NCBI GenBank assembly: GCA_020426845.1
Contig: JAGQPF010000379.1
Coordinates: 1 to 38,720, forward strand
Length of the DNA stretch: 38,720 bases
Source: Planctomycetales bacterium
Lineage (GTDB): Bacteria > Planctomycetota > Planctomycetia > Pirellulales > Pirellulaceae
Direction of reading: 5' to 3'
Below, piece by piece: positions 9,726-18,843 of this stretch. The notes beneath the pieces are model-generated. The model was not told the DNA's origin. It worked only from the letters and a program-made list of their open reading frames with translations, and did not search any database. The translations under genes and the position numbers were made by a program. How positions within the stretch are numbered: the first letter of the stretch is position 1; the number at the start of each line of letters is the position of its first letter.

Positions 9726-10988
9726 ATGAGCAAGCAACTCTGCATTCGATTCGTTTTCGCGCTGACTGCCCTGGCCACCATGCCGGGAGTGGACGGAGGG
9801 CGCGCCGCGGCCGAGGACACTCCCCTGCCCTGGAAAGCGGCTGTCGCGACGGCAAAGATCACCCCCAAGCGGCCGCTGCCGATGGCGGGCTACGCGGGGC
9901 GGAAGGAGCCTGCCGAAGGCGCCGAGACGGACCTGTATGCGAAGTGTGTGGCGCTGCAGGATCAGCAGGGACACCGCGTGGTGATGGTCACGTTGGACCT
10001 GATTGGTGTGCTGGAGGAGCTCAGGACCAAGGTGGCGTCCGAGGTGGAGAAGCGGCACGGCCTGCCGGCGCATGCGCTGCTGATGAACGCTTCGCATACG
10101 CATTGTGGCCCTGCCTACGGCCGCGACGATACCAAGGACTATTTCAATGAGCTTGCCGATCACTTGGTGCGGATCATCGGCGAGTCGCTGGAAAACATGA
10201 CCCCTGCTCGGCTGACCTACAGCTTTTCAAAGGCAAGCGTCGCCATGAACCGGCGGACTCCATCGGGAGACACGTTTTTAAACCACCCCAACCCGTTTGG
10301 ACCGGTTGACCACACAGTGCCGGTGTTGAGCGTGCGCGGCGAGGATGACCAGCTGCGGGCGGTGGTGTTCGGCTATGCCTGCCACAACACGACGATGGGT
10401 TTTCGCAAGTGGCTTGGTGACTACGCCGGTTACGCGCAGCAATATTTGGAGGAGGACCATCCCGGGCTCACGGCACTGTTCATGATGGGCTGTGGCGGAG
10501 ATCAGAATCCTTACCCACGCAGCGAGCTGAAGTTCGCTCAGCAGCACGGCCGCACGCTGGCCACGGCCGTCGAGGCCGCGCTGGAGGTGAATCAACGCAC
10601 GCCTCGTCACCAGCGGCCCGTCTCCGGTCCATTGCAGACGCTGCTGGAGACCGTTGACCTCAGCTTCACGAAAGACTCGGGTCGGCCTGACTTTCCGTAC
10701 CCGGTTCAAGTGGTGCGGTTCGGTGACGACGTGATGATCGTTGCGCTGGGCAACGAGGTGGTGGTGGACTATTCGCTGCGGCTGAAGTCAGAACTGACGA
10801 GGCCGGACGGGCCCGCGATCTGGGTGGCGGGCTACTCGAACGTCTACTCGGGCTATGTGCCCAGCCGCCGCGTGCTGCTCGAAGGCGGCTACGAGGCGCA
10901 GAGCCGGCCTTGGCAGCCGGATTTGGAGGAGCGAATTGTCGGCAAGGTCCACCAGCTCGTCAATCGCACCCATGCGAGCGAGCAGTAG
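9726..10988 (+). CDS. Exported neutral/alkaline ceramidase-like protein
   Basis: A 420-residue protein with an N-terminal signal peptide (hydrophobic core FVFALTALATM, likely cleavage after about residue 28). The mature part resembles the N-terminal catalytic domain of neutral/alkaline non-lysosomal ceramidases: TAKITP near residue 43, NASHTHCGP at 121-129 with metal-ligand histidines, YACHNTTMG and MGCGGDQNPYPR. Characterised ceramidases are usually longer than 600 residues with a C-terminal Ig-like domain, which is absent here. In planctomycetes this family is expanded and its substrates are mostly untested, so a role in ceramide hydrolysis is not certain. ATG 9726 is preferred over TTG 9687 because it gives the signal peptide directly. 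The gene converges on the Sel1 gene at 11036. Confidence 0.8.
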   Translation: MSKQLCIRFVFALTALATMPGVDGGRAAAEDTPLPWKAAVATAKITPKRPLPMAGYAGRKEPAEGAETDLYAKCVALQDQQGHRVVMVTLDLIGVLEELRTKVASEVEKRHGLPAHALLMNASHTHCGPAYGRDDTKDYFNELADHLVRIIGESLENMTPARLTYSFSKASVAMNRRTPSGDTFLNHPNPFGPVDHTVPVLSVRGEDDQLRAVVFGYACHNTTMGFRKWLGDYAGYAQQYLEEDHPGLTALFMMGCGGDQNPYPRSELKFAQQHGRTLATAVEAALEVNQRTPRHQRPVSGPLQTLLETVDLSFTKDSGRPDFPYPVQVVRFGDDVMIVALGNEVVVDYSLRLKSELTRPDGPAIWVAGYSNVYSGYVPSRRVLLEGGYEAQSRPWQPDLEERIVGKVHQLVNRTHASEQ

Positions 10989-11035
10989 GCGAGCAGGCGC
11001 GTAGCGCGTGGGCGCGTACGTAGGCCCATCGGTCC

Positions 11036-13942
11036 CTACTTTTGAGCTTCTCTCTCGTAATAGCTGTCGAGGTAATCCTGAATTGCCAGCTTGGTCCCGG
11101 CGGGCATTTTGCTGAGCTGCGGGCCAATCACCAGGTACGGCGGATAAGCAATCGGGATCGCCACATCCGGCAGGCTCTCTTTTAACTCCGTCCATTGCTC
11201 TTGGGTCAGTGGGCGAAACTGCTCGACCGATCGATCCAGCTTCACCCTGCCGGCCTTGGGTGTGGATTTTTGCAGCTCCACCAGTTCGGCGGTCGTGAAT
11301 ACGTATGCCGGGATCGACACGGAAGTTGGTTGTTCGCGATTGGGAAGTGGCACGTCAAGGTTGAACTCCAGCGAGATGCGAGGATCGTGTCCGGGGCCTC
11401 CGGTGGTCGTGCTGCGACCGACGTTTTTCGCTTTGATGAACCACGGATACATGCCACGGCTGTTTCGCTTGGCCGGCAAGAGCTTCTGCAGATTGTCGCG
11501 AGCGCCCTCGCTTCCCAGCCGAGCGGCCTTGCGGAACCACTGCTTCGCGACGTCTTGATTCGCCCGGAACCCGAGTCCGTCTCGAGCAAGATTGCCGATA
11601 TTGTTCATTGAGTATGTGTTGCCGACTTCCGCGGCTTTTTGATACCAGCTCATTGCCTGCCGATAATCACGCGGGAACTGATCGGCGTAGTGATACGTGT
11701 GGCCGGCCATGTGCATGGCATCCGAGTTGCCCTGCCGAGCCGCTTGTAGGAACCATTGCAGGGCGGCTTTCTCGTCGCGAGCGACGCCGGTGCCATACAG
11801 ATAGGCTTCTCCCATGCGGTGGGCGCCAACGGGGGAGCCCAATTCTGCCGACTGTTTGTACCACTTGAAGGCTTCGTTTAGATCGACCGGAACGCCGAAG
11901 CCATTTTTGTAGATGTTGCCCATGTTGGCAGTGCCGCGGAGATGCCCTTGCTCTGCCGAGCGTCGGGTCCAGAGCAGGCCCTGCGCTTCGTTCTTGGCGA
12001 TGCCCTGCCCAAGCACGAACATTCGGCCGACGGCATATTGGCAATCGGCATTTCCGAAGGCTGCGCCTTTTCGGAAGTAGGCGAACGCCTGGAGCAGGTC
12101 GCCGTTGCCTTCGTGCCGGACTCCTTCGTCCCAGGCCGCCTTGGCGAGGATCTGGTGCCGGCTGTTGGGGTCCTTGTCGATCGAACCGGAAGTGACCAAC
12201 AACAGTTCGCCGTCCCGAACCGCGAACCCATGGAATGCTCCGTTTTCAGTCGCCTCCAGGCCGTCGGGCAGCACGCGGTCGTAGGGCTTGCTGAGCTGCC
12301 GATCGACAACGAGGACGTACTGCTCGTTGGCATCCAGCGCCCAATAGCCCAGGTGCTTGCTGTCCGGACTGAAGTGCAGGCCCAGTGGCAGCAATCTGGA
12401 AAACGCCAGGAACTCATCGTGAGCGTGCTGTGTTTTGTATTCATTGTGCAGCTCCACCCACTCGTTCCCACCGCGGGCGCCGCGAGCCGCCAAACGCTTG
12501 CCATCGGGGCTGAATCGATAGGTGTGAATCTGGTCGAAGCCTTCGAGAGCAGGTTGCCCGTCCAGAATGATCGATTGTTGTTCGCCGGAAATCGCGACAT
12601 AGGCGAAGCGTTTGCCGTCGGCACTGAATGTCATCCGATCGACAGCATCGAATTCCGGATCGGGGCGGCCATCAATCACAACGCGGGAGACGGTCTTCTT
12701 TTCGGCTATCTTGTTGACCCCCACGTATGCCAGTCTGGTGCCATCGGAATTGAAAAACGCATGCCGGATCTCGTCGAACGGGCGAGCCGGCTCGCCGTCG
12801 CACAAGACGCTCCATTGGGTTCCCTGTTTGACAACAGCGAGAGTTCGCCCATCGGGAGCGAACAGATTGTCCCGCCGTTCGACCTCGTCGAATGCAGGCC
12901 CGGGCTTGCCGTCGACCACCAAGTGGAATTTGTCGTCTTGCTGGGCGATGTAGGCGACGCGAACGCCTTCGTTGGCGAAGTCGATGAAGCGACCTTGGAT
13001 GTCATCGAAGGCGGCTTGAGGTGTGCCGTCGACAATGACGCGCCACTTGCCATCCAGTTTGGCGGCGTACGCGAAGTGCTGGCTATCGGGGCTAAAAGTT
13101 AGCGAGCCGTTGCGGATGGAGTCGATCGGCGGCTGCTCCTTGCCGTCCACCACGATCACAAGTTGCTCTCGCCCGTTCAGCTTGGTGGCCGCGGCGTGCA
13201 TATACCGCTGCCCGTCGGGACTGAAAGTCAGCTGGCCGATGCCGTTGTACGGATTGCCTGGCTTGTGATTCAACAGCAAGTGCTGTTTGTTGTCCGTCGG
13301 CAGCGTCGCGATATACCCCACGGTTCCGAAGTTGCTGACCACCAAGTCGTGAATCTCAACACAGGGAGGTCCTTCGCGGTCGTTGTAGATCAAACGCTTC
13401 AGCTTGCCCGACTTGTCGTCTTTGTCGGGGACGATGATCGCGTACACGCCGGTGCGATTGTGGAACAGGGAGTTGGTGTAGGACGGAAAGCGGACCTCTC
13501 CCGGCTGTCCATTGAGAAACATTCGCACTCCGCCGTCTTTGTACGCCAGGTAACTGGTGCTGTGGTGCCGGCCGACGTACGGTGCGGCGGCGGCAATATA
13601 GGGCTCCGTGGGAACGCCATTGATCACCACCCGCACTGTCGGCTTGAAGCCGTAATGAACGACGATGTCCTCCGAGATAAGCGGCGGCGGCGGATCGTCG
13701 GACTCCATCAAGGTTCGATACTCGAGGAACTTTTCCGGAGCGTCGTAGCGGAAGAGATAGGCTGCGTTGGCGCCCGGCAGTGTCTTCACACGCGACAAGT
13801 CAAATGTGGACGAGATCTTCGTCGGCAATGGGCCGAAGTACTCCTCGACAACGGAGAGCTCATCGGCGCCCTGCCCAAGCAGATGGGTTGCGAACAGCAA
13901 AGTGAACGCCAGGGATCTTGCAACGCGGCCACATGTCAACAT
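11036..13942 (-). CDS. Exported beta-propeller plus Sel1-repeat protein
   Basis: A 968-residue protein with a signal peptide (LAFTLLFATHLLG near residues 10-22). From about 100 to 600 it carries some nine repeats of about 40 residues with the pattern VVDGxPxxxFDxI...FSPDGxRxAYxA, resembling WD40-like (PD40) blades. From about 629 to 820 it has five Sel1-type repeats, for example GLLWTRRSAEQGHLRGTANM and AFKWYKQSAELGSPVGAHRM. A roughly 150-residue tail follows with no recognised domain. Such repeats bind partner proteins and there is no visible enzyme motif. It is expected in the periplasm or outside the cell. It is the last gene of the central minus-strand run, 137 bases after the giant kinase; a 10-base tandem array lies in that gap. 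Confidence 0.8.
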   Translation of the reverse strand: MLTCGRVARSLAFTLLFATHLLGQGADELSVVEEYFGPLPTKISSTFDLSRVKTLPGANAAYLFRYDAPEKFLEYRTLMESDDPPPPLISEDIVVHYGFKPTVRVVINGVPTEPYIAAAAPYVGRHHSTSYLAYKDGGVRMFLNGQPGEVRFPSYTNSLFHNRTGVYAIIVPDKDDKSGKLKRLIYNDREGPPCVEIHDLVVSNFGTVGYIATLPTDNKQHLLLNHKPGNPYNGIGQLTFSPDGQRYMHAAATKLNGREQLVIVVDGKEQPPIDSIRNGSLTFSPDSQHFAYAAKLDGKWRVIVDGTPQAAFDDIQGRFIDFANEGVRVAYIAQQDDKFHLVVDGKPGPAFDEVERRDNLFAPDGRTLAVVKQGTQWSVLCDGEPARPFDEIRHAFFNSDGTRLAYVGVNKIAEKKTVSRVVIDGRPDPEFDAVDRMTFSADGKRFAYVAISGEQQSIILDGQPALEGFDQIHTYRFSPDGKRLAARGARGGNEWVELHNEYKTQHAHDEFLAFSRLLPLGLHFSPDSKHLGYWALDANEQYVLVVDRQLSKPYDRVLPDGLEATENGAFHGFAVRDGELLLVTSGSIDKDPNSRHQILAKAAWDEGVRHEGNGDLLQAFAYFRKGAAFGNADCQYAVGRMFVLGQGIAKNEAQGLLWTRRSAEQGHLRGTANMGNIYKNGFGVPVDLNEAFKWYKQSAELGSPVGAHRMGEAYLYGTGVARDEKAALQWFLQAARQGNSDAMHMAGHTYHYADQFPRDYRQAMSWYQKAAEVGNTYSMNNIGNLARDGLGFRANQDVAKQWFRKAARLGSEGARDNLQKLLPAKRNSRGMYPWFIKAKNVGRSTTTGGPGHDPRISLEFNLDVPLPNREQPTSVSIPAYVFTTAELVELQKSTPKAGRVKLDRSVEQFRPLTQEQWTELKESLPDVAIPIAYPPYLVIGPQLSKMPAGTKLAIQDYLDSYYEREAQK

Positions 13943-13980
13943 CGACTCGATTCCTTGTGCAAAGGCTTCTGATCACGATG

Positions 13981-14030
13981 AGCAGCGATGAGCAACGATG
14001 AGCAGCGATGAGCAGCGATGAGCAGCGACG
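13981..14030. repeat. Five 10-base tandem repeats (AGCARCGATG)
   Basis: Five perfect or near-perfect copies of AGCAGCGATG run head to tail; copy two has AGCAACGATG and copy five AGCAGCGACG. The array ends 38 bases upstream of the start of the propeller-Sel1 gene, in the gap after the giant kinase. The period is close to one helical turn. It may vary in copy number between strains. Confidence 0.8.
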
Positions 14031-14079
14031 GAGGCGACGAGAAGGCGAACTCGAATCCACTGTCAGGGTGTCAACAACG

Positions 14080-17000
14080 TCAATTCTCCTCACTGGACAC
14101 GAACTGCCGGGGGCGTTGCCACACGGAGCCCGCTGACCATGCCGCTAACCAAGGGCGAGCGTCCTCGCTCTCTTCCGGCAGAGGCATATGAGCGACGCCA
14201 ATTGCGACGGGGCGATAGCCGGCGGCGTCCAGTTGACGCATCCGATCGAGATGCTTGTCCAAGTCGAGATTGCTCACTTGATGAGCCACAAACTCGTCAC
14301 GAGAGGACGCGACGGCGAGCATCGTGAGGTGCGGTTGGTATTCGGCCAGCAAGCGGCGGAAGCCAGGCGTGGCGTGCAAGGCATCCAGCCGGGGATCGCT
14401 GAGCAGCGTCGCAGGCGACAGGCCGTTCTCCAGCGCCGCTGAAAGCAGCTCGACTGCCTTTTCCCGGGCTTGTTGTCTTCGCTCGGGCGCGAGCCGTTCT
14501 GCTTGGGAAGCCAATGCGTGGGCGGCCGACCATTGCAAACGAAGCGTGGAGTCGGGACGGAAGAATTTGGAATAGAGTGAGTCCAGCAGTGCCAGCCTCG
14601 CCGTCAGGCCCCGATGGCAGTCGTAGACAGACCGGAAGTACGCCTGTGTCAAGTCGTTGTTGCCGCTCAGGCGATCGGCAATTCGCATATCAGCATCCGC
14701 AGTGGACTTGCCCAGCTGTTGCCGAGCCAGCGCGCGATAGGCGTATGCGTCTCGCCGGGCGTCCACCTCGAGCACTTCCGTCAAGACCTCCTCCGCCTCC
14801 GCATGGCGCCCCGCCTCCCAGAGCAAGCGGCCAAGCTGCTCTTGCTCGCTCGGTGTGGCGCGGGGTGAGAGCTGTTGTCGGTAGTTGTCCAATCGCAACT
14901 GATTGCGCTGCGCGGGATCGATCGCGGGCGCTGCAAGCACGTGAATGTCGCTTTGGACGACAACATCGCTTTCCACGATGCGCGCCGAATATTCCTTCAG
15001 CGAGTTCATCGTCGATTGCCAAGACACCCTTTGGCCGTCATTGGCGCCGATCCAAATGCCGCTGGTCAACGCCTCGCCTTGATGTTCCCACTGATGCAAC
15101 GTGACTGGATAGTAATCTTCCAATGTTCGCCACGGCGTGTAGCGAGCACGATAGGTGTTGAACGGCAGACCCACCAACATCCGCCAGGGGCGAGGTTTCA
15201 TCGGCCGCATCGGCTTCATCCAGACGATCGCCACCCGGAGCTGGCCGGAGTTCGCGGCGCCCGGCTCGTCTTCGGCATGATTCACTTCGTCGTTGGCTTC
15301 GACGCTGGCTTCGTCAACCTGCCATACCGCCACATCCACGGGCTCCCACCCATCTTGTCGTCGTTGGCCCTCTAGCTCCATTGCTTGTTGCGGCGTTGTG
15401 ACGCTCAACTCCCATGGCGAGTCATCGCGAGTGAAGCAGGCTGCCATGCGCAAGGGACGCGTATTGGCGATCGGACGAATGCGCAGCGGCCGGTAAGAGG
15501 ATGCGCGCAGTGTAGGCGCCAACGCTTGAAGCTGGCGCCAGGGCAGGTCCTGGAACATGATGAAACGCTCGCGTACGATTCCGTGGGCGGCTTCGATCGC
15601 AGCCACTGCGTCGGTCGGCAACGGGACGTCGCCCAACGTGCCGAGCGGCTCGTCGTCCCAACGCGGCGGAATGGCTTGTTCGGCGTCGAAGTTATTCAAA
15701 TGCTGCTGGCAGCGAACAAGATTGGGCCAGAGTTGTGGCGCCGCAAGTCCCAGCCGGATCGCCTCGGCGAAGTCCACGGCCGCCTCCGCCCAACGCTCTT
15801 CGCTCAGGTTGCATTGGCCTCGGCCCAGCCAAGCATCTGCAACCTTCGGATCAAGTTCGAGCACTTTGGCGTAATCGGCTCGGGCTATGTTCCACTGGCG
15901 CCTTTCGACATTGCATGTCGCTCGGTCGAGCCACAATTGCGGGGCATCGCCTCCCGCGTCGATCGCCAAGGTGTAGTCTTCGGCCGCGCGTTGCCAGAGT
16001 CTTGCCTTTCGGCGCACGTCCCCCTGTTGTTGATAGACTCGCCACTCTTGGGTTGGCGCCGAAGTTCCTGTCGCCTCCTCGGAGTCGGGAGGCGGCGAGG
16101 GGAGCGAGCCCCCAGTCGCCAGTGTCACTCCAGCGAGGCTGTCGAGTTCCAGGGCGCCGTCCTTGCGAACGGCGAAGCCGCCCTGACCGTCAGCCAGGAA
16201 AGCCGCTTCCTGCCCGGTGATGGCCAATGCTTCATTGCCGAGTCCGTCGTCGATCTTCACGGAATAGATGCCGTGAAGCACGGCCCGCTTGGCTCGCAGC
16301 TGCCCAAGAATGCTGTCGAACGTATGCAATGGGTCCAGCTTGTCGCGGTCCTCATCCGTGACTAACAGCAGGACGTGCGCAGCGTCGTTCCGCCATGGGA
16401 ACTGATTCAACGCCACATCGATCGCGTCGTAACCATCCTCCAGGGCTCCGTTTGATCCCTGCTTTTGCAGTGCCGCGACCATCTCCGCTGCTGTTCCCGA
16501 CGGCGCATTATCGGCGCTCAACGTCAGCAAGCGCCCGAACTGTTGATCCCCGTAGCCCCCGAAGCCAACCAAGCCAAAACGATTCGGGTGCTCCGGGCCT
16601 CCGAGCCCGAGGGCTTGCAATCCCTCCTCCAGCTTGGGCGTGAAGTCGGCTAAGAATTGACGCGAAGCGGCCATGCTGGCGGACTGCTCCACCATGAATA
16701 CGATGTCCGCAGTTGGGGGCGGCTTGTCGCTCTGCAAGGCGCTGGATGCCATGGAGAGCAGCAACACCTTGCTGAAGGAGACCACCGTAGCTCCGCCGGC
16801 TGCCAATTGATGCAGGTCGGCGGCGACTCCTCCCGTGGCGAAGGAGAGTTTGACGTAGTCATCGACAATCGCCGGAAACATTCGCCCTTTGGCCACAGGC
16901 GCCGTTCCGACGTCCATCACCTTGAGCACTTGATCGACTTCGCGCCGCGCCTGTTGGACTTTGGCGGTGGCCTCTCGTTCGGCGTCGTCGGCATCTGCTC

Positions 17001-18189
17001 GAGCGACTCGCGCAGCTTCATCCGAGTGCTTCGCGTGCAGCTCCTTGGCGTCCGCCCGTTTCTGTTCGCGAATGACCTCGGCCGCTTTGCGGCTGGCGTC
17101 AACGGCAAAGTAGGAGGAGACGACTGTGCCCGCGATCAGACTGAGCACGAACAACGCCGTCAGTCCGGCGACGGCGGGGCGGCGTCTGCACCACCGCCAC
17201 GCGCGTTCCAGCGAACTGACGGGGCGAGCGTGGATCGGCTCGCCCTGCAGCGAACGCTCCAGCTCGTCGGCCAGCTCCCCCGCAGTTGCATAGCGGCGTT
17301 TGGGATCCTTTTCGAGGCACTTGAGCGTGATGGTCTCGAGGTCCTTGGGGATCGTGCCGTTTAACGTTCTGGGGCTCGGCGCCTCGTCGTGGAGCACTTG
17401 GTGCAGCAACATGCGGGCGTTGCCGCGAAATGGGCGCTCGCCGGTGAGCAATTCGAACAGAATGACGCCGAGGGCATAGACGTCCGCTCGGCGGTCGGCT
17501 CGGTGTGCGTCGCCGCTCGCCTGCTCCGGGGACATGTAGGCCGGAGTTCCCAGGACTTGGCCGTCGACGGTGACGGTCACTTCGCCCGCCTCCCGTTTGG
17601 CCAGACCGAAATCGGTCAAATGTGGCTCGTCGTCCGCGTCCAAAAGGATGTTGGATGGCTTCAAGTCGCGGTGAATGACTCCCGCTTGATGGGCCCCGTC
17701 CAGGGCCCTGGCGACTTTGACGCAAAGCGCCGCCGCGATCCGCCACGTGGGTCTGCGCGCCGTCAGCCAATCGGCCAGCGTGGGGCCGTCGATGTAGTCG
17801 CTGACGATGTAGAACGACCCGTCCACTCGCCCGACTTCGTGGACACCCACAATGTTGGGATGACGCAGTTGAGCCGCGGCGCGGGCCTCGCGCACAAACT
17901 GATCGGCCTCCGCCTCCGACAATTGGTCCTTGCGTGGCACCTTGACCGCCACAGTGCGGTCGAGCTGCGTGTCCCGCGCCTTCCAGACCGCGCCATAAGC
18001 GCCCGCGCCCACCCGCTCGATGAGCTCGAAATGGGCGAGTTGCCTTGTCTCGCGTTCGTATGAACGGGTGTCGTTCTCGTCCGCGATCAAGTTGAAGGTG
18101 CTGCCGCACGAGTCGCAGGTCAGGTCGGCCAAATCGCCGTCCCCTTCGACCTGAATCGACGCCTGACAATGGGGGCAACGTACTTGCAT
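14080..18189 (-). CDS. Giant membrane Ser/Thr kinase with vWA and TPR domains
   Basis: A 1,369-residue multidomain protein. A zinc ribbon (CPHC 5-8, CDSC 25-28) precedes a full Hanks-type kinase at about 54-315, with G-loop GAGAYG, lysine in VAVKVP, HRDLKPSN at 173-180, DFG at 193-195 and SPEQ at 220-223. One membrane helix (about 338-361) is followed by a coiled coil (365-425), then a vWA domain (about 493-690) whose MIDAS motif reads EQSAS rather than DxSxS. TPR repeats follow near 750-850. Two stretches resembling bacterial tandem repeat domains, with the pattern GYRPVAIG...AWSAGSVWQRP, come near 925-990 and at the C-terminus, with more TPR between. The kinase is cytoplasmic and the rest external. 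ATG 18189 (MQVRCPHCQ) is preferred over 18252. Confidence 0.88.
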   Translation of the reverse strand: MQVRCPHCQASIQVEGDGDLADLTCDSCGSTFNLIADENDTRSYERETRQLAHFELIERVGAGAYGAVWKARDTQLDRTVAVKVPRKDQLSEAEADQFVREARAAAQLRHPNIVGVHEVGRVDGSFYIVSDYIDGPTLADWLTARRPTWRIAAALCVKVARALDGAHQAGVIHRDLKPSNILLDADDEPHLTDFGLAKREAGEVTVTVDGQVLGTPAYMSPEQASGDAHRADRRADVYALGVILFELLTGERPFRGNARMLLHQVLHDEAPSPRTLNGTIPKDLETITLKCLEKDPKRRYATAGELADELERSLQGEPIHARPVSSLERAWRWCRRRPAVAGLTALFVLSLIAGTVVSSYFAVDASRKAAEVIREQKRADAKELHAKHSDEAARVARADADDAEREATAKVQQARREVDQVLKVMDVGTAPVAKGRMFPAIVDDYVKLSFATGGVAADLHQLAAGGATVVSFSKVLLLSMASSALQSDKPPPTADIVFMVEQSASMAASRQFLADFTPKLEEGLQALGLGGPEHPNRFGLVGFGGYGDQQFGRLLTLSADNAPSGTAAEMVAALQKQGSNGALEDGYDAIDVALNQFPWRNDAAHVLLLVTDEDRDKLDPLHTFDSILGQLRAKRAVLHGIYSVKIDDGLGNEALAITGQEAAFLADGQGGFAVRKDGALELDSLAGVTLATGGSLPSPPPDSEEATGTSAPTQEWRVYQQQGDVRRKARLWQRAAEDYTLAIDAGGDAPQLWLDRATCNVERRQWNIARADYAKVLELDPKVADAWLGRGQCNLSEERWAEAAVDFAEAIRLGLAAPQLWPNLVRCQQHLNNFDAEQAIPPRWDDEPLGTLGDVPLPTDAVAAIEAAHGIVRERFIMFQDLPWRQLQALAPTLRASSYRPLRIRPIANTRPLRMAACFTRDDSPWELSVTTPQQAMELEGQRRQDGWEPVDVAVWQVDEASVEANDEVNHAEDEPGAANSGQLRVAIVWMKPMRPMKPRPWRMLVGLPFNTYRARYTPWRTLEDYYPVTLHQWEHQGEALTSGIWIGANDGQRVSWQSTMNSLKEYSARIVESDVVVQSDIHVLAAPAIDPAQRNQLRLDNYRQQLSPRATPSEQEQLGRLLWEAGRHAEAEEVLTEVLEVDARRDAYAYRALARQQLGKSTADADMRIADRLSGNNDLTQAYFRSVYDCHRGLTARLALLDSLYSKFFRPDSTLRLQWSAAHALASQAERLAPERRQQAREKAVELLSAALENGLSPATLLSDPRLDALHATPGFRRLLAEYQPHLTMLAVASSRDEFVAHQVSNLDLDKHLDRMRQLDAAGYRPVAIGVAHMPLPEESEDARPWLAAWSAGSVWQRPRQFVSSEEN

Positions 18190-18281
18190 CCGCCATTCCC
18201 GGAGATAGGTTGCCTGTGACATCGCTGCTGGTGAAGCACACCGCCACGTCAACCTAACTCAAGGGAACGCGGCGCACAACA

Positions 18282-18298
18282 TCCGCCAGGATGGCGGA
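18282..18298 (-). terminator. Weak hairpin after dtd
   Basis: TCCGCCA, loop GGA, TGGCGGA: a 7-bp stem with 3-base loop between the dtd stop and the giant kinase start. The T-run expected of an intrinsic terminator is poor, so it may only slow transcription or be a small repeat. Confidence 0.3.
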
Positions 18299-18326
18299 GC
18301 GACAGCCACAGCCACCGCTTGGGAAC

Positions 18327-18773
18327 TCAGAGGTGGTCGGTGTCGAGCCAAATGGTGACGGGGCCGTCGTTGACCAGATGGACTTGCATGTCGGCGCCGA
18401 ACTCGCCGCTGGCGGTGGTGACGCCTGCGGCTGCGGATTCGCGGAGGAACCATTCGTAGAGAGGCTTGGCAAGCGGCGGCGGCCCGGCTTCGACAAAGCT
18501 AGGCCGTCGGCCTTTGCGGCAGTTGGCCCAGAGCGTGAATTGGCTCACGACCAACAGCTGTCCGCCGACGTCCAGCAACGAGAGATTCATCTTGCCGGCT
18601 GCATCTTCGAAAATGCGCAGTTGCAGGATCTTGTCGAGCAATCGGCGCCCCTGTTGCTCGGTGTCGCCCTGCCCTACTCCGAGCAACACTAAAAGGCCGT
18701 TTTGAATGGCGCCGGCGACCACGCCGTCAATTTCCACATGAGCGCTGGTCACGCGTTGCAGCAATGCACGCAT
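18327..18773 (-). CDS. dtd: D-aminoacyl-tRNA deacylase
   Basis: A 148-residue protein, the standard Dtd length. It removes D-amino acids (and glycine mis-attached to tRNA-Ala) from tRNA, a proofreading task in the cytoplasm. Both family motifs are present: SQFTLWA at 77-83 and NDGPVT at 135-140, which together form the active site in the dimer. The start MRALLQRVTSAHV is typical. ATG 18773 follows GAGGT by four bases, a good ribosome-binding site; an upstream in-frame start at 18812 would add 13 residues and is less likely. It lies 70 bases after the membrane-protein gene at 18844 in the same direction and looks like an unrelated housekeeping gene within the signalling group. Confidence 0.96.
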   Translation of the reverse strand: MRALLQRVTSAHVEIDGVVAGAIQNGLLVLLGVGQGDTEQQGRRLLDKILQLRIFEDAAGKMNLSLLDVGGQLLVVSQFTLWANCRKGRRPSFVEAGPPPLAKPLYEWFLRESAAAGVTTASGEFGADMQVHLVNDGPVTIWLDTDHL

Positions 18774-18843
18774 CGAAACCTCGTTGCCCTTGAACCGCGT
18801 TGGACTCGACAAGTGGCTGAGGAAAGAGTGCCGGCCGACGCTC

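Noticed and set aside
11942..13102. Plus-strand frame of 386 residues antisense to the propeller domain
   Set aside because: The minus-strand repeats are clear. The plus peptide only mirrors their periodicity.
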